A stretch of 64,000 bases of DNA, from the NCBI RefSeq assembly GCF_000758685.1, contig NZ_CP009286.1:650501-714500 (forward strand). Direction: 5' to 3'. A program made the translations under genes and the position numbers. The notes beneath the pieces were generated by a model that saw nothing but the letters and a program-made list of their open reading frames with translations, ran no database searches and was not told the origin of the DNA. The DNA comes from Paenibacillus stellifer. Its GTDB lineage: Bacteria; Bacillota; Bacilli; Paenibacillales; Paenibacillaceae. Shown here piece by piece: positions 17,285-27,133 of the stretch (position 1 is the stretch's first letter; each line of letters begins with the position of its first letter).

Positions 17285-17344
17285 TGATGAGGCTCGCAAG
17301 GAATGCATCGGCTTCATCGAATTAAAACACTTGCAATCAATATA

Positions 17345-17366
17345 TGTATGCGATATATTGCATACA
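17345..17366. promoter_or_regulatory. Operator-like palindrome upstream of ilvD
   Basis: TGTATGC-N8-GCATACA with an ATATAT centre, palindromic except for one pair over 22 bases. It sits 27 bases before the ilvD ATG. Position and size fit a dimeric FCD-GntR operator. Confidence 0.6.
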
Positions 17367-17392
17367 AAAGTAATCCATTTGAGTCATGGGAG

Positions 17393-19117
17393 ATGAAGAA
17401 CGTGCCGGATAACCGGGATTTAAGAATTCGAAGCAAGGTCATCAGCGAGGGAGTGAACCGTGCGCCGAATCGGGCGCTGCTGCGGGCGGTAGGATTTACA
17501 GATGAAGATTTCAAGAAGCCGATGGTCGGTATCGCCAGCACCTGGAGTGAAGTCACACCCTGCAATGTACATATCGACCAGTTGGCTGTGGCGGCGAAGA
17601 AAGGGGCGCAGGCGAACGGAGGCGCGCCCTTGATTTTTAATACCATTACAGTCTCGGATGGCGTTGCCATGGGTCATGAAGGCATGACCTTCTCGCTGCC
17701 AAGCCGCGAGGCGATTGCGGATTCCATTGAAATCGTGACGAATGCAGAACGGTTTGACAGTCTGGTTGCAATCGGCGGATGCGACAAGAACACCCCGGCC
17801 TGTCTGATGGCCATCGGGCGTATGAATATTCCTGCTATTTATGTCTATGGCGGGACCATTCAGCCCGGACAGCTGGAAGGCGAGAAGATTGATGTCATCA
17901 GCGCATTTGAGGGTGTTGGGCAGTATCACGATGGGAAGATTACGGAGGAAGAGCTTCATCGGATCGAGTGCCATGCATGTCCGGGGGCCGGCTCCTGCGG
18001 AGGCATGTATACAGCCAATACGATGGCTACGGCGGCCGAAGCACTGGGCATCAGCCTGCCATACTCCTCATCCAACGCTGCCATTTCAGAGGGCAAAGCG
18101 GCCGAATGCGTAGAAGCGGGCAGGATGGTTATCCAGCTTCTGGAGAAGGGGATTTATCCGAAGGATATTTTAACCAAGAAAGCCTTTGAAAATGCGATTA
18201 CTCTCGTTATGGCTCTTGGCGGCTCGACCAATGCGTTCCTGCATTTGATCGCCATCGCCCATTCGGTTCAGGTGGAGTTGAGCTATGATGATTTCGAACG
18301 AATCCGCCGGACGACCCCGCATATTGCCGATCTTAAGCCAAGCGGCAGGTATGTCATGCAGGATTTGAATGAAATTGGCGGTATTCCCGGCGTGATGAAG
18401 CTTCTGCTGGAGCATGATATGCTTCATGGAGATTGTATGACGGTTACGGGAAAGACGCTGGCGGAAAATTTGGCGTCCGTGCCTCCGCTTACCGAACATC
18501 AGGAAATCATTCGTCCGCTCGACCGTCCAATTAAGCCGACTGGGCCGCTGGTTGTGCTTAAGGGGAATTTGGCGCCGGATGGAGCCATCGCCAAGATGTC
18601 CGGCATCCGCCAGACCCGTTTTATCGGCCCTGCCCGGGTCTATGACAGTGAAGAAGCGGCAACCCAAGCGATCCTGAACGATGAAATCCGCAAAGGCGAT
18701 GTGCTGGTGATCCGGTATTGCGGTCCAAAGGGAGGCCCTGGTATGCCTGAAATGCTGTCTGTGACAGCCTTGATTGTCGGCAAGGGACTCGGTGAAGAGG
18801 TGGCGCTTATTACCGACGGCCGTTTCTCCGGCGGCTCGCACGGTTTCGTAGTCGGCCATGCCGCTCCTGAAGCGCAGATGGGAGGGCCGATCGCGTTTCT
18901 TCATGAGGGCGATCTCGTCACGATCGACAGCGAGACGCAGGAGATTTCTTTTAAGGTTACCGGGGAAGAACTGGAGAAGCGCTCCAGGGACTGGGTGCAG
19001 CCGCCCCTAAAGGCCAGCACGGGGGTTCTGGGCAAGTACGCCCGGCTCGTGTCATCGGCGGCCCATGGAGCGGTAACCGATCTGTTCGGGCAGGCTGCGG
19101 ATATTAGAGCTAAATGA
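17393..19117 (+). CDS. ilvD: Dihydroxy-acid dehydratase
   Basis: A 574-residue dehydratase that converts 2,3-dihydroxy-3-methyl acids to 2-oxo acids, third step of valine and isoleucine synthesis. Cys57 (VTPCNVH), Cys130 (GGCDKN) and Cys202 (GAGSCGGM) match the three ligands of the [2Fe-2S] type. Close to cyanobacterial IlvD throughout: [60 protein letters not shown]. The motif after the second Cys reads CDKNTPA instead of the common CDKNMPG. GGGAG abuts the ATG, and GTG at 17402 is better spaced, so the start may be nine bases later. It stands alone, not in an ilv operon. A sugar-acid dehydratase of the same superfamily is less likely. Confidence 0.88.
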   Translation: MKNVPDNRDLRIRSKVISEGVNRAPNRALLRAVGFTDEDFKKPMVGIASTWSEVTPCNVHIDQLAVAAKKGAQANGGAPLIFNTITVSDGVAMGHEGMTFSLPSREAIADSIEIVTNAERFDSLVAIGGCDKNTPACLMAIGRMNIPAIYVYGGTIQPGQLEGEKIDVISAFEGVGQYHDGKITEEELHRIECHACPGAGSCGGMYTANTMATAAEALGISLPYSSSNAAISEGKAAECVEAGRMVIQLLEKGIYPKDILTKKAFENAITLVMALGGSTNAFLHLIAIAHSVQVELSYDDFERIRRTTPHIADLKPSGRYVMQDLNEIGGIPGVMKLLLEHDMLHGDCMTVTGKTLAENLASVPPLTEHQEIIRPLDRPIKPTGPLVVLKGNLAPDGAIAKMSGIRQTRFIGPARVYDSEEAATQAILNDEIRKGDVLVIRYCGPKGGPGMPEMLSVTALIVGKGLGEEVALITDGRFSGGSHGFVVGHAAPEAQMGGPIAFLHEGDLVTIDSETQEISFKVTGEELEKRSRDWVQPPLKASTGVLGKYARLVSSAAHGAVTDLFGQAADIRAK

Positions 19118-19134
19118 AGAAGGCATAAACGCCA

Positions 19135-19167
19135 AACGCCCGGGCTCCTTCAGGAGACCCGGGCGTT
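19135..19167. terminator. Terminator between ilvD and sodA
   Basis: AACGCCCGGG-CTCC pairs with GGAG-CCCGGGCGTT around a TTCA loop (one mismatch). It serves ilvD and possibly the convergent sodA. A further small palindrome, GGATAT-GCG-ATATCC, lies at 19175-19189. Confidence 0.75.
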
Positions 19168-19207
19168 CGTATATGGATATGCGATATCCAAATATTCTGG
19201 GATTAGC

Positions 19208-19816
<609 letters not shown>

Positions 19817-20051
19817 GGAAAAATCCCTCCTGAAATGTAATGGACTTCGTATATCTCAATTAAAGCGCAATTGGAAAGAGAATGCAATACTAAACATACA
19901 TTTGCGTTTAAAAAGTAAAATATCCTGATATGACGCCAAAAATTTGCCACACACTATGTAAACACCATGTTAACATTACGCAAATTTTCTGAAATCGCAT
20001 GTTTTCCGACTAATATTTTCCTGAAAGATGAACAATTTTCATAAACTGCGA

Positions 20052-20079
20052 TGTATACGCTTTCTATTAAGCGCTTTCA
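20052..20079. promoter_or_regulatory. Two adjacent cre-like (CcpA) sites
   Basis: TGTATACGCTTTCT (20052-20065, plus) and, directly following, TGAAAGCGCTTAAT read on the minus strand (20066-20079) each match 13 of 14 positions of the cre consensus TGWAARCGYTWNCW. They lie 155 bases before the acetyltransferase start and 236 before sodA. Which gene they serve is unclear; the function is inferred from the motif. Confidence 0.45.
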
Positions 20080-20233
20080 AGAGAAAATGGATGATATCGA
20101 GAGAATTATATGCTTTAATAGAACAGAAAGCAGGTATTCCTCGTTATTTGATGCTTTTTTCGCCCTCCGGATTATAAAGGGAACTCCTTCTTTTTGTAAA
20201 ATCCAAAGCCATAGAAAAGGGAGACTGTAAAGA

Positions 20234-20656
20234 ATGCACGTTCGTTCCTTTCAATTAAGCGATGTTAGTCAAGTAACTGAGCTGCTGCAGGCCGCCTTGT
20301 CCGAAGAGTGTTTCGAGAATACCATGGAGCCTTTTTCCAGACAACTGTCCTGGGATTCCGATCTCATTGTCGTTGCTGAAGAAGAAGGCGAAATTGTCGG
20401 AACGCTGATTGGAACTATTGAGAAAAATTATGGCTGTTACTTCCGTATTGCGATCCATCCTGATCATCGCCGCAGAGGAATCGGTAGAGGACTGGTATCG
20501 GCTATGGAGAGCAGATTTCAAGCCCGCAAAGTCCACGGCATTTATGTCGTTGGCGACGAACACAACGCGGCTGCTCTTCCATTGTACGAGGCTATGGGAT
20601 ATGGAGAGAATCAGATCTTCAAATCGGTGCGCAAACTGAGCATCGTAGAAGCCTAG
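20234..20656 (+). CDS. GNAT-family N-acetyltransferase
   Basis: A 140-residue acetyl-CoA-dependent acetyltransferase. The motif A region FRIAIHPDHRRRGIGRGLVSAME (about residues 71-93) binds acetyl-CoA; the C-terminal Y-loop is NAAALPLYEAMGYGENQ. The substrate is unknown. AAAAGGGAGA precedes the ATG. A U-tailed terminator follows about 85 bases after the stop, so the gene is probably monocistronic, with the cre-like sites upstream. Confidence 0.88.
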   Translation: MHVRSFQLSDVSQVTELLQAALSEECFENTMEPFSRQLSWDSDLIVVAEEEGEIVGTLIGTIEKNYGCYFRIAIHPDHRRRGIGRGLVSAMESRFQARKVHGIYVVGDEHNAAALPLYEAMGYGENQIFKSVRKLSIVEA

Positions 20657-20740
20657 GATAATCGGCATTACGAAAGCGGAAACATTCGCCATATATGTAC
20701 TTACAGTGGAAGCCGTGGGTGGCTTTCCCTCTATTCTTCG

Positions 20741-20787
20741 GCATATCTCCCCTCAGTGATTGCATTGAGGCGGCGGATATGCTTTTC
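20741..20787 (+). terminator. Terminator of the acetyltransferase gene
   Basis: GCATATC (20741-20747) pairs with GATATGC (20776-20782), with inner CCTCA/TGAGG, then TTTTCT. Confidence 0.75.
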
Positions 20788-20831
20788 TATTGTTAACCGC
20801 ATGGATGCGGCCCGAGTGGGAGGGATGAAAA

Positions 20832-21446
20832 TTGCCGGATCTGGGTGAGGAATACACATCCTTCCGCAAGCGCAGCGACCGGGCGACAAGACTTCAGAGG
20901 CACCAAGCCTCGCCGGGCAGAAAGTTTAGTTCAGGGCTTAAGGAATGGGTGATTATGGTCGTGTCGGTCTTCGCCGTCATGTCGCTGCTCAATCTGTTCG
21001 TCTTCAATATTTCCATGGTCAAAGGACATTCCATGCAGCCGACGCTGTACGAAGGCGAGCGGCTGTTCATCAATAAAATCGCTCTGGCCTTCGAAAGGCC
21101 GAAGAGGGGCGATGTGATCGTGCTTCACGATCCCAGCTCAGGGCCAAGCCGCAAGGAGTACCTCGTCAAACGGGTTGTGGCCATTCCCGGCGATGTGGTG
21201 GAGGTGCGGGATCACAAGCTGTATATTAACGGAAAGCCGGGTGAGGAGCCGTACGTCGATACGGTGATCGAGGATGAGGATTTTGCCCCGGTGACGGTAG
21301 GCAAGGATCAATTCTTTGTCATGGGCGACAACCGTCATGCCGGAGCGAGCAAGGACAGCCGCTATTTCGGCGCCGTTCCGCTGGATCTGATCGTCGGGCG
21401 GGTATCATTCATTTGGTGGCCTTTATCCAAAATACACGCGCTATAA
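20832..21446 (+). CDS. lepB: Type I signal peptidase
   Basis: A 204-residue membrane-anchored protease that cleaves signal peptides outside the membrane. After a basic N-terminus there is one membrane helix (about 38-60), then the catalytic Ser67 in GHSMQPTLYEG and Lys113 in EYLVKRVVAIPGD; FFVMGDNRHAGASKDSR is the conserved box E. It starts at TTG, with GGGAGGG eight bases upstream. The Ser-Lys pair and single helix match the Bacillus SipS/SipT type. queG follows after 37 bases. Confidence 0.93.
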   Translation: MPDLGEEYTSFRKRSDRATRLQRHQASPGRKFSSGLKEWVIMVVSVFAVMSLLNLFVFNISMVKGHSMQPTLYEGERLFINKIALAFERPKRGDVIVLHDPSSGPSRKEYLVKRVVAIPGDVVEVRDHKLYINGKPGEEPYVDTVIEDEDFAPVTVGKDQFFVMGDNRHAGASKDSRYFGAVPLDLIVGRVSFIWWPLSKIHAL

Positions 21447-21483
21447 AGGGCGGCACTTGCCTGAAGGAAAGGAGGCGTAAAAC

Positions 21484-22683
21484 TTGGACACCATGAAGCA
21501 TGCAGCGTATGCGCCCCCGTCTTCCAAGTGGGAAGAATTGAAACGCGAAATCAAGGAAGCCGCGCCGGAGCTTGGCATTGACGAGATCGGATTTGCGACG
21601 GCTGAGCCTTTTCTTTTTCTGAAAAATATCCTGCAGGAGCACCGGGACAAGGGCTATGAATCCGGCTTCGAGGAGCCGGACTTGGATAAGCGCACCGTTC
21701 CCGCCCTTGTGGAGGGACAGCCGATGTCCATAATCGCGGTAGCCGTTGCCTATCCCTCCAAGATGGACAATCCGCCGAAATCGGAGCCCGGGCTGCGCCG
21801 GGGCATCCTGGCAAGGTCCGCGTGGGGCCGCGACTATCATCTGGTCCTGCGGGACGCGCTGAAGCGGCTTGAAGACTTCATTCGGGAGCGGGTGCCGGAC
21901 GCCGTCATGGAGAGCATGGTCGATACCGGCGTACTCGTCGACCGGGCGGTTGCGGAGCGTGCGGGCATCGGCTTCAGCGGGAAGAACTGCTCCATCATTT
22001 CGCCGAAGATGGGCTCATGGATTTACCTTGGCGAGATGGTCACGAACCTGCCCTTCCCGCCGGATACGCCGGTTACCGAGGGCTGCGGCTCCTGCACCAA
22101 GTGCATCGACGCCTGTCCGACAGGGGCTCTGGTGGGACCGGGACAGCTGAACGCCCAAGCCTGTGTGTCGTATTTGACGCAGACCAAGGGCTTTCTGGAC
22201 GAGAGCTACATGGCCAAGATCGGCAACCGCCTGTACGGGTGCGATACGTGCCAGATGGTCTGTCCCCATAACCGGGGGAAGAGCTGGCAGCAGCATCCCG
22301 AGCTCTTGCCCGATCCGGAGCAGGCCAAGCCGCTGCTGCTGCCGATCCTTGACCTCAGCAACCGCGAGTTCAAGGAGAAATTCGGCAGCAGCGCGGCGGC
22401 CTGGCGGGGCCGCAAGCCCATTCAGCGCAACGCGGTAATCGCGCTGGGCAACTTCAAGGATGCGTCAAGCGTTCCGAAGCTGGCCGAAGTGCTGCGGCAT
22501 GACCCGCGTCCCGAGCTTCGCGGATCGGCGGCCTGGGCATTGGGGCGGATTGGCGGCCCGGAAGCGCTGGCGGCGCTGGAGTCAGCGCTAGACACCGAGC
22601 GCGACGAAGAGGCGCTGGCGTATGTGCGGCGGGCGAGGGAAAGCCTTGCGGGAGAAGGAAAAAACCAGTCCGATGGTGAATAA
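21484..22683 (+). CDS. queG: Epoxyqueuosine reductase QueG
   Basis: A 399-residue cobalamin- and iron-sulfur-dependent enzyme that reduces epoxyqueuosine to queuosine in tRNA. The cobalamin-binding N-terminal half is followed by two [4Fe-4S] motifs: GCGSCTKCIDACPTGAL and YGCDTCQMVCPHNRG. The C-terminal 90 residues form HEAT-like repeats (NAVIALGNF, GSAAWALGRIGGPEALAAL) that bind the tRNA anticodon arm. It starts at TTG with GGAGG eight bases before. It is likely co-transcribed with lepB. Other queuosine genes are not in the window. Confidence 0.93.
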   Translation: MDTMKHAAYAPPSSKWEELKREIKEAAPELGIDEIGFATAEPFLFLKNILQEHRDKGYESGFEEPDLDKRTVPALVEGQPMSIIAVAVAYPSKMDNPPKSEPGLRRGILARSAWGRDYHLVLRDALKRLEDFIRERVPDAVMESMVDTGVLVDRAVAERAGIGFSGKNCSIISPKMGSWIYLGEMVTNLPFPPDTPVTEGCGSCTKCIDACPTGALVGPGQLNAQACVSYLTQTKGFLDESYMAKIGNRLYGCDTCQMVCPHNRGKSWQQHPELLPDPEQAKPLLLPILDLSNREFKEKFGSSAAAWRGRKPIQRNAVIALGNFKDASSVPKLAEVLRHDPRPELRGSAAWALGRIGGPEALAALESALDTERDEEALAYVRRARESLAGEGKNQSDGE

Positions 22684-22704
22684 GGATAAGTGTGGAATTT
22701 CCAA

Positions 22705-22733
22705 TTGCTGTCCAGTTCTTGAAATGCTATGAT
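22705..22733 (+). promoter_or_regulatory. Sigma-A promoter of yneF
   Basis: TTGCTG (22705-22710), 17-base spacer, TATGAT (22728-22733), 60 bases before the yneF ATG. Confidence 0.65.
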
Positions 22734-22792
22734 AGATTCGCGTGCGTACCCAAACATGCATGCTAGAATACAACTTTAGAGGTGGGCTCTGA

Positions 22793-23044
22793 ATGAATAT
22801 CGCACTTCCTATTATTACACTGGTTGTCGGCCTGATCGGCGGCTTCTTCATCGGTGTATTTTATTTACGGAAGCAAATGACGCGCATGCAGAACGATCCG
22901 GAGATGCTGCAGAAGGTTGCCAAGCAGATGGGATATAACTTGAACGGGAAACAGATGCAGCGTGCGCAGCAAATGATGAAGAATCAGAACTTTAGCGGCC
23001 GTGGTCCTGCCGCAGGCGGTAAAGGCTCGAAAAGAAAGAGCTAG
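22793..23044 (+). CDS. yneF: YneF family (UPF0154) small membrane protein
   Basis: An 83-residue protein with one N-terminal membrane helix ([21 protein letters not shown]), then a basic amphipathic region with [20 protein letters not shown], the conserved UPF0154 core. Family function is unknown. The tail is Gly/Lys-rich and slightly longer than the Bacillus protein (72). AGAGGTGGG precedes the ATG. folE begins 53 bases later, possibly on the same transcript. Confidence 0.88.
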   Translation: MNIALPIITLVVGLIGGFFIGVFYLRKQMTRMQNDPEMLQKVAKQMGYNLNGKQMQRAQQMMKNQNFSGRGPAAGGKGSKRKS

Positions 23045-23097
23045 CAATCCGCTTTCGGTTCAGTTGTCCCGGCGGAAGGAAGAAAGGAAGTAATAGC

Positions 23098-23691
23098 ATG
23101 GGCGGCGTCAAGGATTATGTGAACGGCAGTGTAACGGCAAACCGTGAGAAGATCGAGTACCATGTCCAGAAGATATTGGAGCTGATCGGGGAAGACACGG
23201 AACGGGAAGGACTGCTCGAAACCCCCGCACGGGTAACACGGATGTATGAGGAGATATTTGGAGGCTACTCCATCGATCCCAGAGATGCGCTCGGCGTAAC
23301 CTTTGACGAATCGCATGAGGAGCTTGTCATCGTCAAAGATATTGTCTATTACAGCCAGTGCGAGCATCATATGGCGCCCTTCTTTGGCAAGGTGCATATC
23401 GGATATGTGCCGAGCGGGCGCATTGCGGGACTGAGCAAGCTTGCCCGGCTGGTGGAGGCCGTTTCCCGCCGCCTGCAGGTTCAGGAGCGGATCACTACGC
23501 AGATCGCCGACATTATGGAGGAAGTGCTTCATCCGCACGGCGTTATGGTAGTGGTCGAGGGAGAGCATTTGTGCATGTGCGCCCGCGGCGTCAAGAAGCC
23601 GGGGAGCAAGACGGTTACGACGGGTGTACGCGGATGCTTCCGCGAAGACCCGGCAGCCCGCGCCGAATTCCTGTCGTTAATCAAGGAATAA
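23098..23691 (+). CDS. folE: GTP cyclohydrolase I
   Basis: A 197-residue enzyme converting GTP to dihydroneopterin triphosphate, first step of folate (and, in many bacteria, queuosine) synthesis. Zinc ligands lie in [18 protein letters not shown] and [13 protein letters not shown]; the core [26 protein letters not shown] is invariant. A ribosome site, AAAGGAAG, precedes the ATG. No other folate genes are near. A strong terminator follows. Confidence 0.95.
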   Translation: MGGVKDYVNGSVTANREKIEYHVQKILELIGEDTEREGLLETPARVTRMYEEIFGGYSIDPRDALGVTFDESHEELVIVKDIVYYSQCEHHMAPFFGKVHIGYVPSGRIAGLSKLARLVEAVSRRLQVQERITTQIADIMEEVLHPHGVMVVVEGEHLCMCARGVKKPGSKTVTTGVRGCFREDPAARAEFLSLIKE

Positions 23692-23752
23692 CCGGAGGAG
23701 GACGCCAAGCTTGCAGCACGGTATGTCCGAAACGGCGATCCATTGGATACAG

Positions 23753-23805
23753 AAAAAAGGGACCTGTCAGGCCGCTTGTTAAAGCGGTCTTGCGGGTCCT
23801 TTTTT
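23753..23805 (+). terminator. Terminator of folE
   Basis: Outer AAAAAAGGGACC / GGGTCCTTTTTT arms (one bulge) enclose an inner perfect CCGCTT-GTTA-AAGCGG stem; a T run ends at 23805. Confidence 0.85.
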
Positions 23806-23806
23806 C

Positions 23807-23905
23807 AAATATAAGACTTAATAAGTTGCTGCTTACAATAGGTCTTCTATTTCTCGGTAAACGCATGGCGTCTAAGGACGCCGTCAGGCGTTTATCCTTG
23901 GGCTG
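23807..23905. repeat. Dispersed hairpin repeat, copy 1
   Basis: About 99 bases nearly identical to 28378-28476 and partly to 51721-51790. The 3' half forms a hairpin: TAAACGC / GCGTTTA outside and GGCGTC / GACGCC inside. It begins two bases after the folE terminator and ends against the stop of the convergent SOD gene. Confidence 0.85.
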
Positions 23906-23910
23906 CTAAA

Positions 23911-25059
23911 TTAATAAGGCTTCCAGGCGAGCTTGCTCGCGGCATTATACCGCTCCGATACATACGGCCAATTGACGACCTTCCACCAATCTTCGATGTA
24001 GGCGGCGCGATTGTTCTGGTGCTTCAAATAGTAGGCATGCTCCCATACGTCCAGCGCGAGCAGGGGTACGACATCCCATTGCGACAGATTCTGATGCTTC
24101 TCGGCAGTGAGAATCTCCAGTCTCCGGCTTCGCGGGCTCCAGACGAGAATGGCCCATCCTCCGCCCTCAACCTTCTCAGCAGCGGCGCTAAACTGCTTCT
24201 TGAAGGCGTCGTAGCTCCCGAAATCCCGGTCGAGCGCGGCAAGCAGGGCTCCTGTCGGGCGCCCTCCGCCCTGAGGGGACATTTCATCCCAGAAGATCGT
24301 GTGCAGATAATGCCCCGCACCGTTAAAAGCAAGCTCCCGCTCCCAATGCTTGACGAGATCGAAGTTCCCGCTCTTCCGGGCTTCGGCCAGCTTCTTCTCC
24401 GCCTTGTTCAGACCGTCCACATAGCTCTGGTGATGCTTGTCGTGATGAATCCGCATCGTCTTCTCGTCAATGTAAGGCTCCAGCGCATTGTAGGGATAGG
24501 GCAGAGGCGGCAGCTTATGCTCCCCGATCGGCACGTAAGTTTTGTCTCTCGCGCCGGAAGACTCCGCCGCAGATGTGTCGCCCGCAGCGTCACCGGCAGG
24601 AGATGCATTCCCCGAATCGTTGCGGGTCAGCCCGGTAGACGCGCCCGCGGGCCTTGTGCCGTTCAGAATGCACAGCAAATATTCGGACTCGCGGACGGAA
24701 CGGGTGAAGCAGATCTCCGCAGCCTCATCCCGAGAGCTGCCGAATGCTTCCCGAAGAGAGTGCAGCTGCCGAATCCACTCGCGCGACTGCCCGGCGGCGG
24801 CCAGGGCAAGAGCCTCGGCTTCACTGTATTCGGGACTCCCGGGAGCGGCGGCCGGAGCGCCAGATTCAAGCAGTTGGCGGGCGGCGCCCTCCGTAGCACC
24901 GAAGACGGTCTCCCAGTCGCCAAGGAGCTTCACGTAGGGCTCCTGCAGGCCGGGAACGGCAAGCTTGATCAGCGCCGTGTTGTATTGCTCTTGTTTTTTC
25001 CAGAATGCAATATCCTCGAGCACGCTCACCGCAGGCGGCAAGCTAAACTCATACCCCAT
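23911..25059 (-). CDS. Superoxide dismutase with N-terminal extension (SodF-like)
   Basis: A 382-residue protein. Residues 180-382 are an Fe/Mn SOD domain ([62 protein letters not shown]) with all four metal ligands present. Residues 1-135 form a helical domain (FWKKQEQYNTALIKLAVPGLQEPYVKLL, SREWIRQLHSLREAF) that may be a DUF2935-like bundle, joined by a Ser/Ala/Gly linker (135-175). Bacillus SodF also carries an N-terminal extension but is shorter (about 280). GGGAGGG precedes the ATG. No signal peptide. The metal and the role of the extension are not evident. Confidence 0.85.
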   Translation of the reverse strand: MGYEFSLPPAVSVLEDIAFWKKQEQYNTALIKLAVPGLQEPYVKLLGDWETVFGATEGAARQLLESGAPAAAPGSPEYSEAEALALAAAGQSREWIRQLHSLREAFGSSRDEAAEICFTRSVRESEYLLCILNGTRPAGASTGLTRNDSGNASPAGDAAGDTSAAESSGARDKTYVPIGEHKLPPLPYPYNALEPYIDEKTMRIHHDKHHQSYVDGLNKAEKKLAEARKSGNFDLVKHWERELAFNGAGHYLHTIFWDEMSPQGGGRPTGALLAALDRDFGSYDAFKKQFSAAAEKVEGGGWAILVWSPRSRRLEILTAEKHQNLSQWDVVPLLALDVWEHAYYLKHQNNRAAYIEDWWKVVNWPYVSERYNAASKLAWKPY

Positions 25060-25133
25060 AACGTACAGCCCTCCCCTTTTTATTGCTTTCCTTACAGCGT
25101 ATGAAGAGGAGGGTTTGTACTATGAGGGGATTG

Positions 25134-26165
25134 TCATTTCTGCTGCTGCTCGGCCTTTGCGGCTTGGGCCAGCGGCACATTGCTTAAGAAGGCCGAAACC
25201 CGGCGGAGATACTCACGGGAGTGTTCCCGGAAGATCAGCTCATGGTGAGAGTCCTTGACGATCCAGGAATCGGAGTACGGATTCGTCTGGTTCGCTGCCA
25301 GCTTCTCGGCAATTTCGTAAGGGGCCTTGTCATCCTCGGTTCCGTGAATGAACAGAATCGGGAAGGGATAGTCCTCAGCCTTCACCTTATTATACGGAAT
25401 CTGATTCAGCGCCGTACCGTTCAGAACAGGGAAGAGCAGCTCCATGATCTCGAGGGACGGATGCCGGGGGAGATCGATATTCTGCCGGATATTATGGTAG
25501 AGCGTATCGGGCTCCAGCAGGAAGGTGCTGTCCAGAATCATGGCGTCGACGTCCTTGGTTAAGAGTCCCGTCTGGAGGGCGGTTCCCGCACCCATCGAGA
25601 AGCCCCAGACGACGATCTCCGTTGCTCCGCGCTGCTTCGCAAGCTCGACAGCGCCGAGAAGCTCGCGGGATTCCTTTTTGCCGCCGGTGGCGACATCTTT
25701 ATTCGTCTGCGCGGCGAACCCGTAGTCGAACATGATCACATTGAAATTCAGCCGGTGCGCGTAGTGGGCAAGATCGTACATCGGAATCCACGATTCTTCG
25801 CGGTTGGCGCCGTAGCCGTGGCTGAACACAATCGTCTTGGTCGAGTGGTTGCCGGGAATATACCAGCCCTGAATGCGCCGGCTGCCGTCGCTGGATTGAA
25901 ACGTGATATCCTCATAATCCAGGCCTTTGGCGAGCTTCGGATTGGAATACAGCGGCGCGACGCTCGGATTGGACAGCACCCAGGTAATATAGCCGTGCAG
26001 CGAAACGAAACAGAAGCCCAGGAAAAAGAACACGGATAACAGTAGTGCTACGATAATATGCTTGAAACGGATAATCCGCAGCGAGAGCTGTGGCGGCTGG
26101 TCGGTCCGGCGGCCCAGCGGGGTCGGGGAGACCGTTCTGCCTGCGCGTTGGTGTGTGAGGTCCAT
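25134..26165 (-). CDS. Membrane-anchored alpha/beta hydrolase
   Basis: A 343-residue protein with an N-terminal membrane helix (IIVALLLSVFFFLGFCFVSL) followed by an extracytoplasmic or membrane-associated hydrolase domain. HGYG oxyanion motif (TIVFSHGYGANREESW), nucleophile elbow GFSMG, acid in FIHGTEDDKAP, His in DSHHELIF. Related to Bacillus YqkD-like hydrolases of unknown substrate. The frame is open 46 codons upstream, but GGAGAG before the ATG at 26165 sets the start. It is divergent from iclR. Confidence 0.85.
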   Translation of the reverse strand: MDLTHQRAGRTVSPTPLGRRTDQPPQLSLRIIRFKHIIVALLLSVFFFLGFCFVSLHGYITWVLSNPSVAPLYSNPKLAKGLDYEDITFQSSDGSRRIQGWYIPGNHSTKTIVFSHGYGANREESWIPMYDLAHYAHRLNFNVIMFDYGFAAQTNKDVATGGKKESRELLGAVELAKQRGATEIVVWGFSMGAGTALQTGLLTKDVDAMILDSTFLLEPDTLYHNIRQNIDLPRHPSLEIMELLFPVLNGTALNQIPYNKVKAEDYPFPILFIHGTEDDKAPYEIAEKLAANQTNPYSDSWIVKDSHHELIFREHSREYLRRVSAFLSNVPLAQAAKAEQQQK

Positions 26166-26333
26166 AAGTCTCTCTCCTAAAAGTTGCATTTCTAATCTAA
26201 TCGTAGGATGACGTTTACACAAAGTCAATGAATCTCCTTCATTTGTAATGGAACTGTAAAATCGAAAGCGTGAGCCTCCGCAGGCGTGGATTAGGCTGGA
26301 CATTTTGCGGACATTTGCTAAGATAAAAGGGAC

Positions 26334-26369
26334 TCGAAAATATGTAACCGTGTTTCATATAATGAAACA
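26334..26369 (+). promoter_or_regulatory. iclR promoter with embedded palindromic operator
   Basis: TCGAAA (26334-26339), 18-base spacer, TATAAT (26358-26363). The -10 lies inside the perfect palindrome TGTTTCAT-ATA-ATGAAACA (26351-26369), so binding there would block transcription. The same motif occurs in the acnA leader (31250-31266). Confidence 0.65.
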
Positions 26370-26386
26370 TGAAGGGGAGAAACCTC

Positions 26387-27133
26387 GTGGAGGACGATCG
26401 CAAACTAACGGTGCGCGCTGTGGAGCGCGCCCTTGATATTTTACTCTGCTTCACACAGGGAAGCGACCTCAGTCTTACGGAAATTTCGTCAGCGATCGGG
26501 CTGCACAAGAGCACGGTGCACCGGCTGCTGACGACGCTGGAGGATAAGGGCTTCCTCAGCCGCGACGCCGGAACGGAGAAGTACCGGCTCGGCATCCGCG
26601 TCTGGGAGCTGTCGACCCATCTGCCGGTGTCGGAGAATCCCGGCACGCTGCTGCTCCCGGCTATGGAGCGCCTGCGGGACCGGCTTGGCGAGACGGTCAG
26701 CCTGTACCTCAGGGACGGGCTGGAGCGCGTCCGCATCCAGGCCGTGCAGAGCAACCAGGCGATCCGGCGCGTCGCCCAGATCGGCGCCAGGCTCCCGCTG
26801 ACGGTGGGAGCCTCGAGCAAGGTGCTGGCCGCCTATGCGCCAGCGGAGGTGCAGCAAGAGCTGCTGGAGTCGGAAGACTGGCCGTCTTCCGTCGACCGCC
26901 AGCGCTATGCGGAGCAACTGAAAGAAGTGCTCCGATCCGGGTACGCGACGAGCTTCGAGGAGCGCGAGCCGGGCGCGGCCGCGGTCGCCGTGCCGGTCTT
27001 CGGGCGCAGCGGCGAGCTGGCGGCCGCGCTCTCGCTGTCCGGGCCTGTCAGCCGGCTGTCGATAGAGACGCTGGCGGACTACGCCGCCGAATTGCGGGAA
27101 GCGGCGGTTGAAATGGGGTTTATGGTTCCATAA
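26387..27133 (+). CDS. IclR-family transcriptional regulator
   Basis: A 248-residue regulator. The N-terminal winged helix (residues about 5-70) has LTVRAVERALDILLCF, LSLTEISSAIGLHKSTVHRLLTTLEDKGFL; the C-terminal GAF-like effector domain includes RLPLTVGASSKVLAAYAP and FEEREPGAAAVAVPVFGRSGELAAALSLSGP. An in-frame ATG at 26369 overlaps the operator and lies at the expected transcription start, so GTG at 26387, seven bases after GGGGAG, is chosen. The palindrome at its promoter suggests autorepression, and its reuse before acnA suggests control of aconitase. The effector is unknown. Confidence 0.87.
   Translation: MEDDRKLTVRAVERALDILLCFTQGSDLSLTEISSAIGLHKSTVHRLLTTLEDKGFLSRDAGTEKYRLGIRVWELSTHLPVSENPGTLLLPAMERLRDRLGETVSLYLRDGLERVRIQAVQSNQAIRRVAQIGARLPLTVGASSKVLAAYAPAEVQQELLESEDWPSSVDRQRYAEQLKEVLRSGYATSFEEREPGAAAVAVPVFGRSGELAAALSLSGPVSRLSIETLADYAAELREAAVEMGFMVP

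Noticed and set aside
17247..17392. T-box leader before ilvD
   Set aside because: Only about 150 bases separate ilvD from gntR, with palindromic operators and no specifier/antiterminator structure.
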